Positions 1-9,860 of a stretch of 64,000 nucleotides of DNA are shown piece after piece (within the stretch, counting starts at the first letter, position 1; each line of letters starts with the position of its first letter). The position numbers were made by a program, and so were the translations under genes. The notes beneath the pieces are model-generated. The model was not told the DNA's origin and ran no database searches. It saw nothing but the letters and a program-made list of their open reading frames with translations. Origin of the DNA: Cichorium intybus (Eukaryota > Streptophyta > Magnoliopsida > Asterales > Asteraceae); the NCBI GenBank assembly GCA_023525715.1, contig CM042012.1, positions 117,101,298-117,165,297 of the forward strand, written 5' to 3'.

Positions 1-785
1 ATTAGGAAAGTTATGAAAATTACATTTCAACGTATTATCCTAATTTGCGCTCTGGTTGACCTTTGTTGACCAAATTTGACGGATGTTACAGACGGGTCGC
101 AAGAAAGATATGCCAACTACAAAAACGAAGAAAAATAATTTTCTTTGTAAAAAAATCCCTGAAAACTCGTTTAAGTTGCGGATAAACTCGTAAATGTCCT
201 AAATTAAAAAGTTTTATGAAAAAGAACAAATTGAGGGTTTTTTCGTAAAAAAAAAAATTTGGTGTCTTTTAGTCGACGACAAATACTTTATGTCTTTTAG
301 TCGTTGTTTTTTTTCGCGGGTTCGTTGTCGATGTATTCGTGTTTACGAATCCGTCGACTTATAGAACGTCCAAAACAAAGCTCGTATGCAAAATATACAG
401 CTATTATAAGAAAACAAGCCAGTGTAGCGAAATATCTGAACATATTCAAACAAAAGTCAGTAAAGCAAAGTTGTAGTATTACTTACGACCTTTCCAGGGA
501 TATAAAGTTCGTAGAATTTGGACATCGTATATGAAAGTTATGTCAATTACAAAAACGAATAAACATTTTTTTGTTGAAAAAATCACTGAAATTGAGGGTT
601 TTTTCCCGAAAAAAAAAAGAAATTAGGGTTTTTTCTGAAAAAAAAAAGTATGTATATACTGTAAAACCGGTTAAGGGGATAAATTAAAAAGTTTCTCCAA
701 AATTTAGGTTTTTTTTTTGAAAAAAAATAAAGTTTTAGGTTTAAACAGAAAAAAGTTGAAAATTTAGGGTTTTTTATGAAATAAA
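1..785. other. AT-rich intergenic sequence, no gene seen
   Basis: No convincing reading frame. The stretch is rich in A and T homopolymers and repeats short phrases such as AGGGTTTTTT several times between 230 and 790, in both orientations. These look like slippage-prone, degenerate repeats and not a telomeric array, because no two TTTAGGG units are adjacent. Confidence 0.5.
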
Positions 786-787
786 CC

Positions 788-1066
788 CTAAAAGTCGCTA
801 ACTTTTTCAGATTTCTTGATTTTGACACTATGTTTTATTTTTGCTATTAAGTCATTAGGTTTTCTGAAAAATTGCAAATCTGACCATATGACCTGGTAAC
901 CTGTTACCATCCGGTCATATGGTCATTTTTGCAACCTTTTGGAAAACATAATGACTTAATTGCAACTTTTCTGAAAACATAATGACTTAATTGCAAAAAC
1001 TAAAAATGCAGTGTCAAAATCGAGAAAATTGGAAAACTTAGTGACTTTTATGCAATTTACCCTTTG
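788..1066. repeat. Foldback (MITE-like) element 1
   Basis: A large imperfect inverted repeat. The centre is GACCATATGACC (about 876-887), a short palindromic loop, then GGTCATATGGTC (about 914-925). Outside it, the left arm (phrases AAGTCATTAGGTTTTCTG and TTTTGACACTATG) pairs with the right arm (CATAATGACTTAATTGC and CAGTGTCAAAATCGAG). The right arm carries one extra copy of a roughly 37-bp unit ending in ATAATGACTTAATTGCAA. No coding capacity. Architecture suggests a non-autonomous DNA element; superfamily not determined. Confidence 0.6.
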
Positions 1067-1720
1067 TTTAATTAATAAAAAGTAAGTGGTTACTATTTCC
1101 TAGAATTGAATGGGTGAGGGGTTAGTGAGGGGAAAATGAGGTGGCGCCTACGTGGTACTCAAACCCCTTGGGTGAGTGGTCACGACTCCACTTGATCTTA
1201 TAGTTGCATTGCATTGCATTTGGACATATTTGCCCCTGTAGCAACTTAGTAAATTATATGCTAGAATTTATTCTACCGACTACGTCTTATATGCATTAAA
1301 AAATATATAATTTCAAATATTAATGTCCTAATAAGAAATTTGAAAGTAGAATGTTATAATTGTTGGGGGAATTCGAATTAGGGTTATGAGGAAATCTGGA
1401 TCAAATCAGGAAATGTGTGAACACACTTTCCTCATTTGATAATTCGACCCTAATAGCATTGGGTTCACAAATTTCAAACTAGGATATTTCATGAAGGAAC
1501 AAGATCAAATTTAATGCAGAAAAATGATCTCAGGATAAAAGAAGATGATAAAAAAGTTCGTCCGTTTTTCTTGTGTATCTCGAAAAATCCGAAATCAAGA
1601 TATATCCTGATAACTATTCTGAACGTTAGAGGGAGTTGGTTTAGAAATTGACAAAATAAACCCTGAACTTCATAGAATTATATAACGAGTCTATAGTTCC
1701 AAATTTCAATTTCGTTTAGG
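1067..1720. other. Intergenic, no gene seen
   Basis: AT-rich with no supported gene. A phrase TGTTGGGGGAATTCG near 1362 could be the start of an old LTR, but no matching end or target duplication was found. Confidence 0.4.
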
Positions 1721-1721
1721 T

Positions 1722-1866
1722 TTTGGGGCGCTGCCCCAAACCCCGCAAGGGGACCCCCGCCAGGGGCTCAGCCCCTGGACCCCGCTAGGGGCGCTGCCCC
1801 TAAGACCCCGCAAAGGGGGCGCAGCCCCCTTTGAACACCCGCTCAAGGGCGCCAGCCCCCTTGAAC
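1722..1866. repeat. GC-rich tandem array of five short hairpins
   Basis: Five consecutive hairpins in about 145 bp: TTTGGGGC/GCCCCAAA (1722-1740), CCAGGGGC/GCCCCTGG (1760-1778), TAGGGGC/GCCCCTA (1786-1802), AAAGGGGGC/GCCCCCTTT (1812-1832) and a weaker TCAAGGG/CCCTTGA (1842-1864). The first four have 3-nt loops (GCT, TCA, GCT, GCA). Spacers are variants of ACCCCGC. Arms change in both halves together. The surrounding DNA is AT-rich, so the composition is strikingly local. Function unknown; probably part of a mobile element. Confidence 0.85.
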
Positions 1867-2826
1867 CCCCGTTCAGTCTGCGTACCGACAATATTTAGTA
1901 GATACAAGCGTGCACTCCCGCACCTCCCAACTTATATTAAAACTCATAACATTACCCTCAATATACTTGTTAAATCCATTACACTAAATGTACCGGTGAC
2001 ACTAAAGTCATCAACAATAATTTGGGAACTTTTCGAAGTACAACAGGTGGAAGATTAAAATCATACATAAACACACGATGCACTAAGAATACTACGTATA
2101 TATCTTCAACTTCGTTCATAAAATACAAATAGTGCCAAATTTCAAGATTACAGATAGTCTAGATAAATTATCAAGTTGTGATGACCGAAACGATTCACAA
2201 TATTAACCAGAAAAATAAACTCAAGCACAGAACATATAATCGTACCTGGATTAGCCGTCAATTTGGTTTTTCTGCCTTAGACACCACGAAAAAACTTCAT
2301 GTTGTTGAGAAAAGTTGTAGGTTTTTTGGAGCAAGCTTTACAAAATTCGATTGGAAAAAAAAATATAAAAAAGGTATCTTGATGAAGACTTAAATATCGA
2401 TTGTTGTATATCTCAAGAATAATTTTGAAAAGGATAAGGAGACTTGCATGAAGCCATATTAAATCCATTACAATTAATCTTAAGAAAACATATTACCTAA
2501 AATTAGCTTTTCACCTTGATCCCCCGATTCTCTTCACTGTAGTTAGGGTATTGTTTTGATATTTTGTGGATAATCTCGATGGAGTAGAAACGATGGCCTT
2601 CTATAGAACCCATAACTCGTGATTTTCGGATGGGATCCCGCAAATTCTCTTCATGGAGATAGGACTCTAATCCTCTATTTTCCCCGATTCATTTGAATGG
2701 CCGTTGTGGAGAAACCATGATCTTAGTTTCCTTTTTTAATTTCTTTTTAAGTTTTGTTTTAAGTTTTAATCAAATGTCATGTCATTAATTTTTAGGAAAA
2801 CATGAAATATTTTTACCTACACATTT
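1867..2826. other. Intergenic, no gene seen
   Basis: Short open frames only, none with a recognisable family signature or exon structure. Confidence 0.4.
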
Positions 2827-3060
2827 AATGACTTGAAAGGGTAAGTTATTTTTCAAATTGTTCACATTTTGGTAACAATGTTTTTTTGTTCATATTTATC
2901 GATTTAACTTGTTATACATGTTCAAAAAATGGTAATATGACCGGATGGTAGGGGTTTTCCTAGCCATATTACCTTTTTTTAACATGTATAACAAGTTAAA
3001 TAGGTAAATATGAACAAAAAACATTGTTATCTAAATGTGAACATTTTGTGTGTCTCATAA
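2827..3060. repeat. Foldback (MITE-like) element 2, copy A
   Basis: Inverted repeat whose arms include AATGACTTGAAAGGGTAAG, TTGTTCACATTTTGGTAAC and AACTTGTTATACATG on the left, and AACATGTATAACAAGTT and CTAAATGTGAACATTTTG on the right, around a short unpaired centre. It is the same family as the element at 3941-4193. The outermost right arm is less well conserved than in copy B. No coding capacity. Confidence 0.65.
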
Positions 3061-3134
3061 TGTGCTTTTACCCGAAGACAACCCGAACACTTAAGAGAGT
3101 TTTGGGAAATCATTTTTATGTTTTTTTTTAATAG

Positions 3135-3297
3135 GGTGAGAACCCTAAGAAACCTGTTGCCCCTCATAATATGCGTCTTTATCCAGTTGCATCCACAAGA
3201 TATGTTGATTCATTTGATGGTAAGACAACTAGTTTGTGTGTTAAGTGTGCTCTCTATTATGACCCTGAAATTGGAAAAGAAGATCCTTCAAAAATTG
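3135..3297 (+). pseudogene. Unidentified exon-like segment
   Basis: An open stretch of 54 codons bounded by a good 3' splice site (T-rich tract ending in AATAG at 3134) and a good 5' splice site (TTG|GTATGT at 3297/3298). It reads with features of real protein, for example LYPVASTRYVDSFDGKTTS followed by a paired cysteine motif CVKC and ALYYDP. I do not recognise the family. No neighbouring exons were found, so it may be one exon of a broken gene or a captured fragment. The upstream foldback ends about 75 bp before it. Confidence 0.35.
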
Positions 3298-3299
3298 GT

Positions 3300-3940
3300 A
3301 TGTGTAGTAACTTCCTTTGTGATTCAGAACCTATAGACAAAGTTAAAATAAAAGGCATATGTTTTGCTAGTTGCATTCATCTCAATATTTACATAGAATA
3401 CATAAAAATTTATAGAGAAATTCATTTAAATCCTTTGCGACCAAATAAACATTATCATAATATGTAACGATTTATTTCATTAGGTTCTTATTCTATCACT
3501 CTGTCCATTCTAAATGCATAAAGATTAGCACCATACATGATATATTTGTATATTTGTTTATCATAACATATTGCTTTTAGTTTTTTCTATTACGACATTC
3601 TACTTTCGACTTTTTTCTTAATTAACACACTGTACCTTGAAAAATCTACCTATTTATAACATTGTACTTTCAATTTCTCCTTATTGGAACAATATACTTT
3701 GATAAAGTATCCAATCACAACAATGAATATTACCATGTATTTTTAATGACATTATTTTTTAAAATAGAATGATATAAAGGAAAAATGAAACTAAGATGCT
3801 ATAATAAAAAAACAAGTAAATGTAGTGTCAAAAGCAAGAAATTGCAATGTACTTTCTATTTCTTTATTGCAATATACTTGTTTCATTCCTATCTATTATA
3901 CAATTGTACTTTGAAAAATCATCCTTATTGTCCAAAGGGT
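3300..3940. other. Intergenic, no gene seen
   Basis: AT-rich DNA with loosely repeated phrases of the type ACATTGTACTTTC/CAATATACTT between about 3590 and 3920. No coding signal. Confidence 0.4.
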
Positions 3941-4193
3941 TAATGACTTGAGAGGGTAACATACTTTTCAAAATGTTCACATTTAGGTAACAATGTTTTT
4001 TTTTCACATTTACCCATTTAACTTGTTATATATGTTCAAAAAATGGTAATATGACCAAAAAAACCCCCACCAGCCGGTCATATTACCCTTTTTTGAATAG
4101 GTATAACAAGTTAAATGGGTAAATATGAACAAAAAAAACATTGTTACCTAAATGTGAACATTTTGAAAAGTAAGTTACCCTTTCACGTCATAT
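3941..4193. repeat. Foldback (MITE-like) element 2, copy B
   Basis: About 250 bp that is nearly a perfect hairpin: the left arm (AATGACTTGAGAGGGTAAC, TTTTCAAAATGTTCACATTT, ATTTAACTTGTTATA) pairs with the right arm (TATAACAAGTTAAATGGG, TAAATGTGAACATTTTGAAA, GTTACCCTTTCACGTCAT). The unpaired centre is about 30 bp and contains ACCCCCACCAGCC. Same family as 2827-3060 and better preserved. No coding capacity. Confidence 0.75.
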
Positions 4194-5515
4194 TACCCTC
4201 TAAGGCTATGCAGTCTGGGGAAGAAGTCATCCTCGTCCTGCTGATAGAACGTGCCTGGGACGCCCATGAACACCACGTACTGCATTCTTGCGTTCTCACA
4301 CGTTCCTAGGGAGACAACCGTGCTGGAACGCCCCGTCCTCTCTTTCTATTGGCCCTTCTTCTTCTCTTTCTCCCCCTCATGAAGTTCTTTGTGTCTTGCA
4401 CACCCCACAGTCTAATTATCTTGCCACATCATTTTAATTTAAAGTTATATAATATATTTAACTATACATTGTAAGAATTATATTATGTGTTGGTAAAGTT
4501 AAATACATTACCTATACATATGTATAATTTTTAAATATATGTTTGTAATTACATATACATTAAATTTTTTTAACATGTGTAGGTAATTTAACATCCCGTC
4601 ATATTTGGAGGGAAATTTCCCACCAAAAATAATATGTCATTATACATTATTACCTACACATATTAAATGTTAATGTTCCAAAAAAAAATGTTATTGTAAA
4701 TTACCCACACATATAAAAAATATGTGTGGATTTTTACATACTATACACATAATATGTGTAGATAATTTATGTGTGGGTAAATACCCTAATTTCTTGTGAT
4801 TGAATAGAAAATATAGGGTATTGTTGGAACTTTGTAAAAGCCTTAAGACCTTGTCAAACTATGAAGAAATGAAAACTTTAAGTGGCCTTGTAAGCTTTTG
4901 TTTTCCCACCTTATCAAAATTGATGGGGTTAGAGACAAAGACATTTGGGATTGGATAGCGATGTTGTGTTAGCCAAATTGGGGACAAATTAAAATTGGAT
5001 TAATTAGCATTGCACATTGGGGCTTTAACACTCTTCTGACTAATAAAAATATTTTTTAATCACTGATTACAAAATTAATTTTTAAAAATTAATTAATTCA
5101 TTTCGGAATTTCCAAATGACATGTATTTTATGGCCGTTATATGTTTTTGTTATTGACAGCAAATAACTGTCAGTCGGAAATCTATAAATACTTGTCTTTG
5201 CAGGATTTGTGGCTTTTGGAGAAATCATATACATCACAAAAAATCTTGAAACTTTTTGAATTTTGCAATTATGTAGGGAGCATAAAGATATTTGTTAGAT
5301 TCAAGATTCAAATTTTGAATAGATTGTAATAGATTGTTGAATCCTACGACGGACCTTGTCTAGGCCACTCTACCAAAGCATACCTCAATCTATAAAGTAT
5401 TTATATTCGTAATCTATATTCAATTATGTTTTTCTTTTTGTAATTTGATTCTATTATAATATATCTTTTAGTTTGGTTTGTTTCTGTTTTGTTATATTTC
5501 ATTGTTAACATTTGT
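4194..5515. other. Intergenic, no gene seen
   Basis: Contains a small GC-richer patch (4200-4400) without a supported frame, and a region (4560-4790) in which ACACATAT and its complement recur as potential small hairpins. No gene assigned. Confidence 0.4.
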
Positions 5516-6638
5516 CTTGGGATGTCAGAGATGTTGAAGGCAATAACGCATATTAAATTAACTTATAGAAACAAAACAAAAGTAGTTGTTTGATGGATGA
5601 CATTGACTTCGATGAACATGTGCATATGCCTTATAGGGAAACCTTATGATCAATTATAATATGAGACGGCTGATTTTTTTGGGACACTGCTAATGAAAGT
5701 CAATGAAGAGGGAAAAATAGATAGCTTCGCATTACAACTTCAAAAATTTTAGAGTTTTTGGAAGCCTCGATTTCAAGTCTGTCATCTTATATATGTTACT
5801 TTTGCTAATTCTGTATATGACATTTTTTTTCTCTTCAGCAAATTTATGGTTTATGTGATGAAATGGTTGAGTTTGGTTTCATGTCAATGAACTGGAAATT
5901 TTAGGACAGATTGGGTCCGCTACATCCAACACTTTTCATGTCTATCTTTTAAAAGTTCCGTAAATAACTAATATCTTAGATATTAATTACGAAAACTATC
6001 ACTAAGATAGTCATCCATTTTGTAAATAAAGTGATTCTAACGTTGTAGATAATTCAGTACATTTTGGGTGACTCCTAAATAGTTTGACTCGTTATATAAC
6101 TAAATTGTTTAACTTTACCTATTCGATAAATTATATCGCTGATGGACCCATTTTTACATATATATATGTGGAAACTGCCCCGACTAATTTATGAATTTGC
6201 GTTCACAAACTAATATAGCTTTATTTTTATATAGATTACAAAAAGCTCTTTTTACCACGCCATTTGTCATTCAAATACTAAACATTTGCTTCTCTAAATG
6301 CTATTTTGCAACGCAACCTCGACTGGTGCCATCCTATCTAGCCCGTTAACATTGGTGGAGTATCCCACAAGCTAGATTCTCTATGTAGAAAGTGTTGCAT
6401 GTGCCAAGGGATGCCAAATTTACACTAAAAGCAATATGAAGAGCCTTAAAGATACCCTGAACTGAAGGTACTTAACTGTTACATGATTGGTTTTGGAGGT
6501 TCATGCATTCATTTAACTATAAATATGGAGCGCGCCAGTGTCAATAAGCACCAATTCCATACTTAGATAACAATTGAGCATACCTTTGCATTACATATCA
6601 GCCCAAAGTATCCGTAGTTTCTTCAAGCCTGGGCTGCA
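5516..6638 (+). promoter_or_regulatory. Promoter and 5' UTR region of Root_cap-like gene copy 1
   Basis: This stretch is recognisably homologous to the DNA upstream of copy 2 (about 38130-39066). Shared phrases include TGAAGGTACTTAA(C/T)TGTTACATGAT and ATAGATAGCTTCG / AATGATAGCTTCG. A TATA box TATAAATA lies at 6518-6525, giving a 5' UTR of roughly 90 nt before the ATG at 6639. Conservation of about 1.1 kb upstream of both copies means the promoter was duplicated with the gene. Confidence 0.75.
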
Positions 6639-8518
6639 ATGGCTCGGTTGATGGTTTGCCATGTTATGTTACTTGTGATATTCACGTTGTTGGCTTTTGG
6701 TGAGGCAAAAACCCCACCGGGTATTGCTAAAAACCCTAGCCATGCAACATGTAAGGACCCGCAGTACAAAGAATGTCATAACTTGGTGCATGTTTGTCCC
6801 AAGTTTTGTCCTGATAGCTGCACAGTTCATTGTCAATCGTGCAAACCTATTTGTGGTGCCGACACTTCACCTTCACCACCTGAGATAGATCCACCCCCCA
6901 CTGTCACTCCATCACCGCCAGTGTCAACACCTCCGACACCAACACCATACTCACCACCTCCCACCCCTCCCTCTCCTGTGATAGACCCCACACCTCCAGC
7001 ACCAACACCGCCATCACCACCTCCACCAACTCCTCCACCACCAACAGAATCCACACCGCCCGCACCAACACCATCCTCACCACCTACCACCAGCCCTTCT
7101 CCACCAAATGAGTCCACACCTCCAACATCCTCACCACCTCCTGCCACCCCTTCACCACCAACAGAGTCCACACCTCCAACACCAACACCATCCTCACCAC
7201 CTACCACCAGTCCTTCTCCACCAACAGAGTCCACACCTCCAACACCAACACCATCACCACCACCTCCAACCACCCCTTCACCACCAACGGAGTCTACTCC
7301 TCCAACCTCGTCACCATCATCGCCACCTTCCACTACCCCTTCACCACCAACACCATCCTCACCCGCACCTCCTACATGGTCTACTCCACCTTCTCAGCCG
7401 AAGAAAGTCAAGTGCAAAAACCACAACTATCCAAAGTGTTATGCCTTCGAGCATGTCTGCCCTGCTTCTTGTCCTGGTCAATGTGAAGTTGATTGTGTCA
7501 CTTGCAAGCCAGTTTGCAGTAAGTTCTTCATCACTCTATTTTTCTATTTTATTTACAAATACAAAGAATTCATGTATGTCAAGAGCTGCCTAGCTAATGA
7601 ATATGCAATTTAAGGACTCACCTTGACCTCAATTTATATAGAGGATTAATTACATCATTTAAAAGTGCATGCTATGGGTATATATTACATTAACACAATT
7701 CTCATTCAATCTCATAAGTCTTAAGTCCTTGTACATCTGTCTCGTAAATTACAGATTGTGATATGCCTGGGGCAGTGTGTCAAGATCCTCGTTTCATTGG
7801 TGGTGATGGCATCACGTTCTACTTTCATGGAAAGAAGGATAAAGATTTCTGCCTTGTTGCCGATAACAACCTACACATCAATGGTCACTTCATTGGCAAG
7901 AGAAACAAAAGCATGGGCAGAGACTTTACTTGGGTCCAATCTATTGGGGTTCTCTTCGAAAACCACAAAGTACAAATTACTGCGCAAAAGACTTCTACTT
8001 GGGATGACACTGTTGACCGTATCTCTGTCACATTTGATGGGGAAAATATCTTTCTCCCAAAAACCGAAGGCGCCAAATGGCAATCTTCAATGACATCAAT
8101 CACCAGGATTCATGACACCAACCATATCCTTGTTGAAGTTGAAAACCTATTCAAGATCACAGCCAAAGTGGTTCCAATAACAAAAGAAGAATCAAGAATC
8201 CATAACTATGATATAACCGATGACGATTGCTTTGCTCATCTTGATCTCAAGTTCAAGTTCTTCTCCTTGAGTAACGAAGTGGACGGAGTCCTCGGACAGA
8301 CTTATAGGAATGACTATGTGAGCAAGGTGAAGATGGGGGTATTAATGCCTGTGATGGGAGGAGATAATAGGTTTGCGAGTACAAATTCATTTTCAGCTGA
8401 TTGTTCTGTAGCCAAGTTTAAGGGTAGCCAGGAAGATGGTTCCTCATTGAACTTTCAATTACCAAGCTTGACGTGCCAAAGTGGTTTGGAAGGGCGAGGC
8501 GTAGTATGCAAGAGATAG
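6639..8518 (+). CDS. Secreted proline-rich Root_cap / LEA-related protein, copy 1 (two exons)
   Basis: Exon 1 is 6639-7518, the intron 7519-7754 (GTAAGT...ACAG) and exon 2 7755-8518; the splice completes an Asn codon. Product about 547 residues. Order of parts: signal peptide (about residues 1-24, ending FGEA); a Cys-rich module with CHNLVHVCPKFC and CQSCKPIC; a proline-rich extensin-like region of about 170 residues built from repeats such as ESTPPTPTPSSPP; a second Cys-rich module with HVCPASCPGQC and CVTCKPVC; then a 250-residue C-terminal domain typical of the plant Root_cap / LEA-related family. Likely secreted to the cell wall; the biochemical role of the family is poorly known. The frame is open throughout, the ATG is the first after the TATA box, and an AATAAA lies at 8576. 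Copy 2 is at 39067-44292; the C-terminal exons are about 85% identical by hand count. Family call firm, function inferred. Confidence 0.9.
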
Positions 8519-8575
8519 ACTGTTCTTCTTATAGATACTACCATAACTATATTTTTACTACTTGTTGAATGTTGT

Positions 8576-8581
8576 AATAAA
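8576..8581 (+). terminator. Polyadenylation signal of copy 1
   Basis: AATAAA about 60 bp after the stop codon. Copy 2 has an AATAAA at 44350-44355 in the equivalent place, also followed by an AGAATAAGGAA phrase, so the 3' UTR is shared. Confidence 0.55.
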
Positions 8582-8639
8582 GAACTAATAATAGAATAAG
8601 GAACCTTCCAAGATATTGGAAGATAAATGACTTCCATCC

Positions 8640-9122
8640 GTAATCATAAGTTACACATTCTTTCCTCATCTCGTTGCATATTGGTTTTGAATGTGAACTA
8701 TGAGGCTATCACACTACTAGCAAAGCATGCAAAAAGAATGGACGTAATCAGCGATGTAAGCTATCCGTCCGTTAACCTAACAATTAGAGACACAACTTTT
8801 TAAAACAAAAATTAGCCAATAAATTCCATTTGTTCATTTAAAGATTATTGTCGCTAACATTTTACCACTGACAATGGATTATCGATAAGCGAAGGGTCGC
8901 TAAATAATGCACATGTTGTCGCTATTTTCCGTCGCAGTAATTCGTGCGATGGTCCTTCTGTATCTTTTAGATTTTGTTTCATATTTTTTGCACTATTGCA
9001 ATCTTCACATTTTTAAGAGGGTTTCTTATTTTTTGCATTTTTGCACTCCCTACTTGCTTTGTGCATCTTATTTTTTTGTTATTTGTTTATTTGATCATTT
9101 TACTTCATTTATTTTTTTTATA

Positions 9123-9169
<47 letters not shown>

Positions 9170-9860
9170 GATTAATAATACATTTAGCAATAGTAATAAA
9201 ATATGTTTCTTATTATCAATAAATTAAATAATATTAAACGAAGTATGATTTTTATAAATTATCTGATACATCAACTATGTCAATATTACAATTATTGTGT
9301 GTTTTATTTGGTGGATCGTACACATTTAGCCGTGCAGTACTATATATGATTTTTCATCTAGCATAATATGGTGATATATTGATATGTCATAATAACAAAA
9401 GAGTAGATATTAAAAACTCTTCTTGTAAATCAACATTTAGATAATGGCCACCGTAAACGTGAGTTATAATAATAGTTACATAATTTGGGAAGTTTTTTGA
9501 ACAATTCTAAAGCGGGAAGCACGTCGTAGTTCCCTTTTGCATAAAAATAATCAATTACATTGTACGTGTTAGCAATTAAAAAACTAGTTCTGGCATAAGC
9601 ATCGATTGTTAAATCTGTCATATATATCATTTGTGTAGTATTACTTCTTACAACCAATTGATGTGATATCAAACCTATTATTTTTGTGGCAATAAGACAC
9701 AAATATAGATATATAATTGTAAAAAAATACTTATGAAACACAAGATAGGATACAATTTTTCATATATATAAAAATATAATTATATAAAAAATGTATTTCA
9801 AAAGAAAATTAATTATAAAATAATAAGACATAATTGATAAAATAATAATAATAATATTAA
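8640..9860. other. Intergenic with a (TTA)n microsatellite, little else
   Basis: AT-rich. A (TTA)n array of about 15 units lies at 9123-9168. Apart from the minus-strand frame at 9430-9741, listed separately, no gene is supported. Confidence 0.5.
9430..9741 (-). pseudogene. Unidentified open frame, possible gene fragment
   Basis: A 103-codon frame on the minus strand whose C-terminal half has protein-like composition (for example NTYNVIDYFYAKGNYDVL followed by PALELFKKLPKL). I do not recognise the family and saw no adjacent exons. It sits in TE-rich DNA, so a captured or decayed exon is the likeliest explanation; a chance frame is possible. Confidence 0.25.

Noticed and set aside
230..800. 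AGGGTTTTTT phrases as an interstitial telomere
   Set aside because: No tandem TTTAGGG units; the phrases are separated by variable A/T runs.
1362..2480. Solo LTR starting TGTTGGGGGAATTC
   Set aside because: No convincing 3' end, target duplication or partner was found, so the boundaries cannot be supported.
4115..4309. 64-codon frame overlapping foldback element 2
   Set aside because: Starts inside the foldback arm and shows no family signature.
6833..7333. Glycine/valine-rich frame on the minus strand, and similar ones at 39261-39731, 42141-42356 and 42723-43097
   Set aside because: They are exact antisense shadows of the proline-rich coding region; CCA/CCT/ACA codons read backwards give Gly/Val/Asp.
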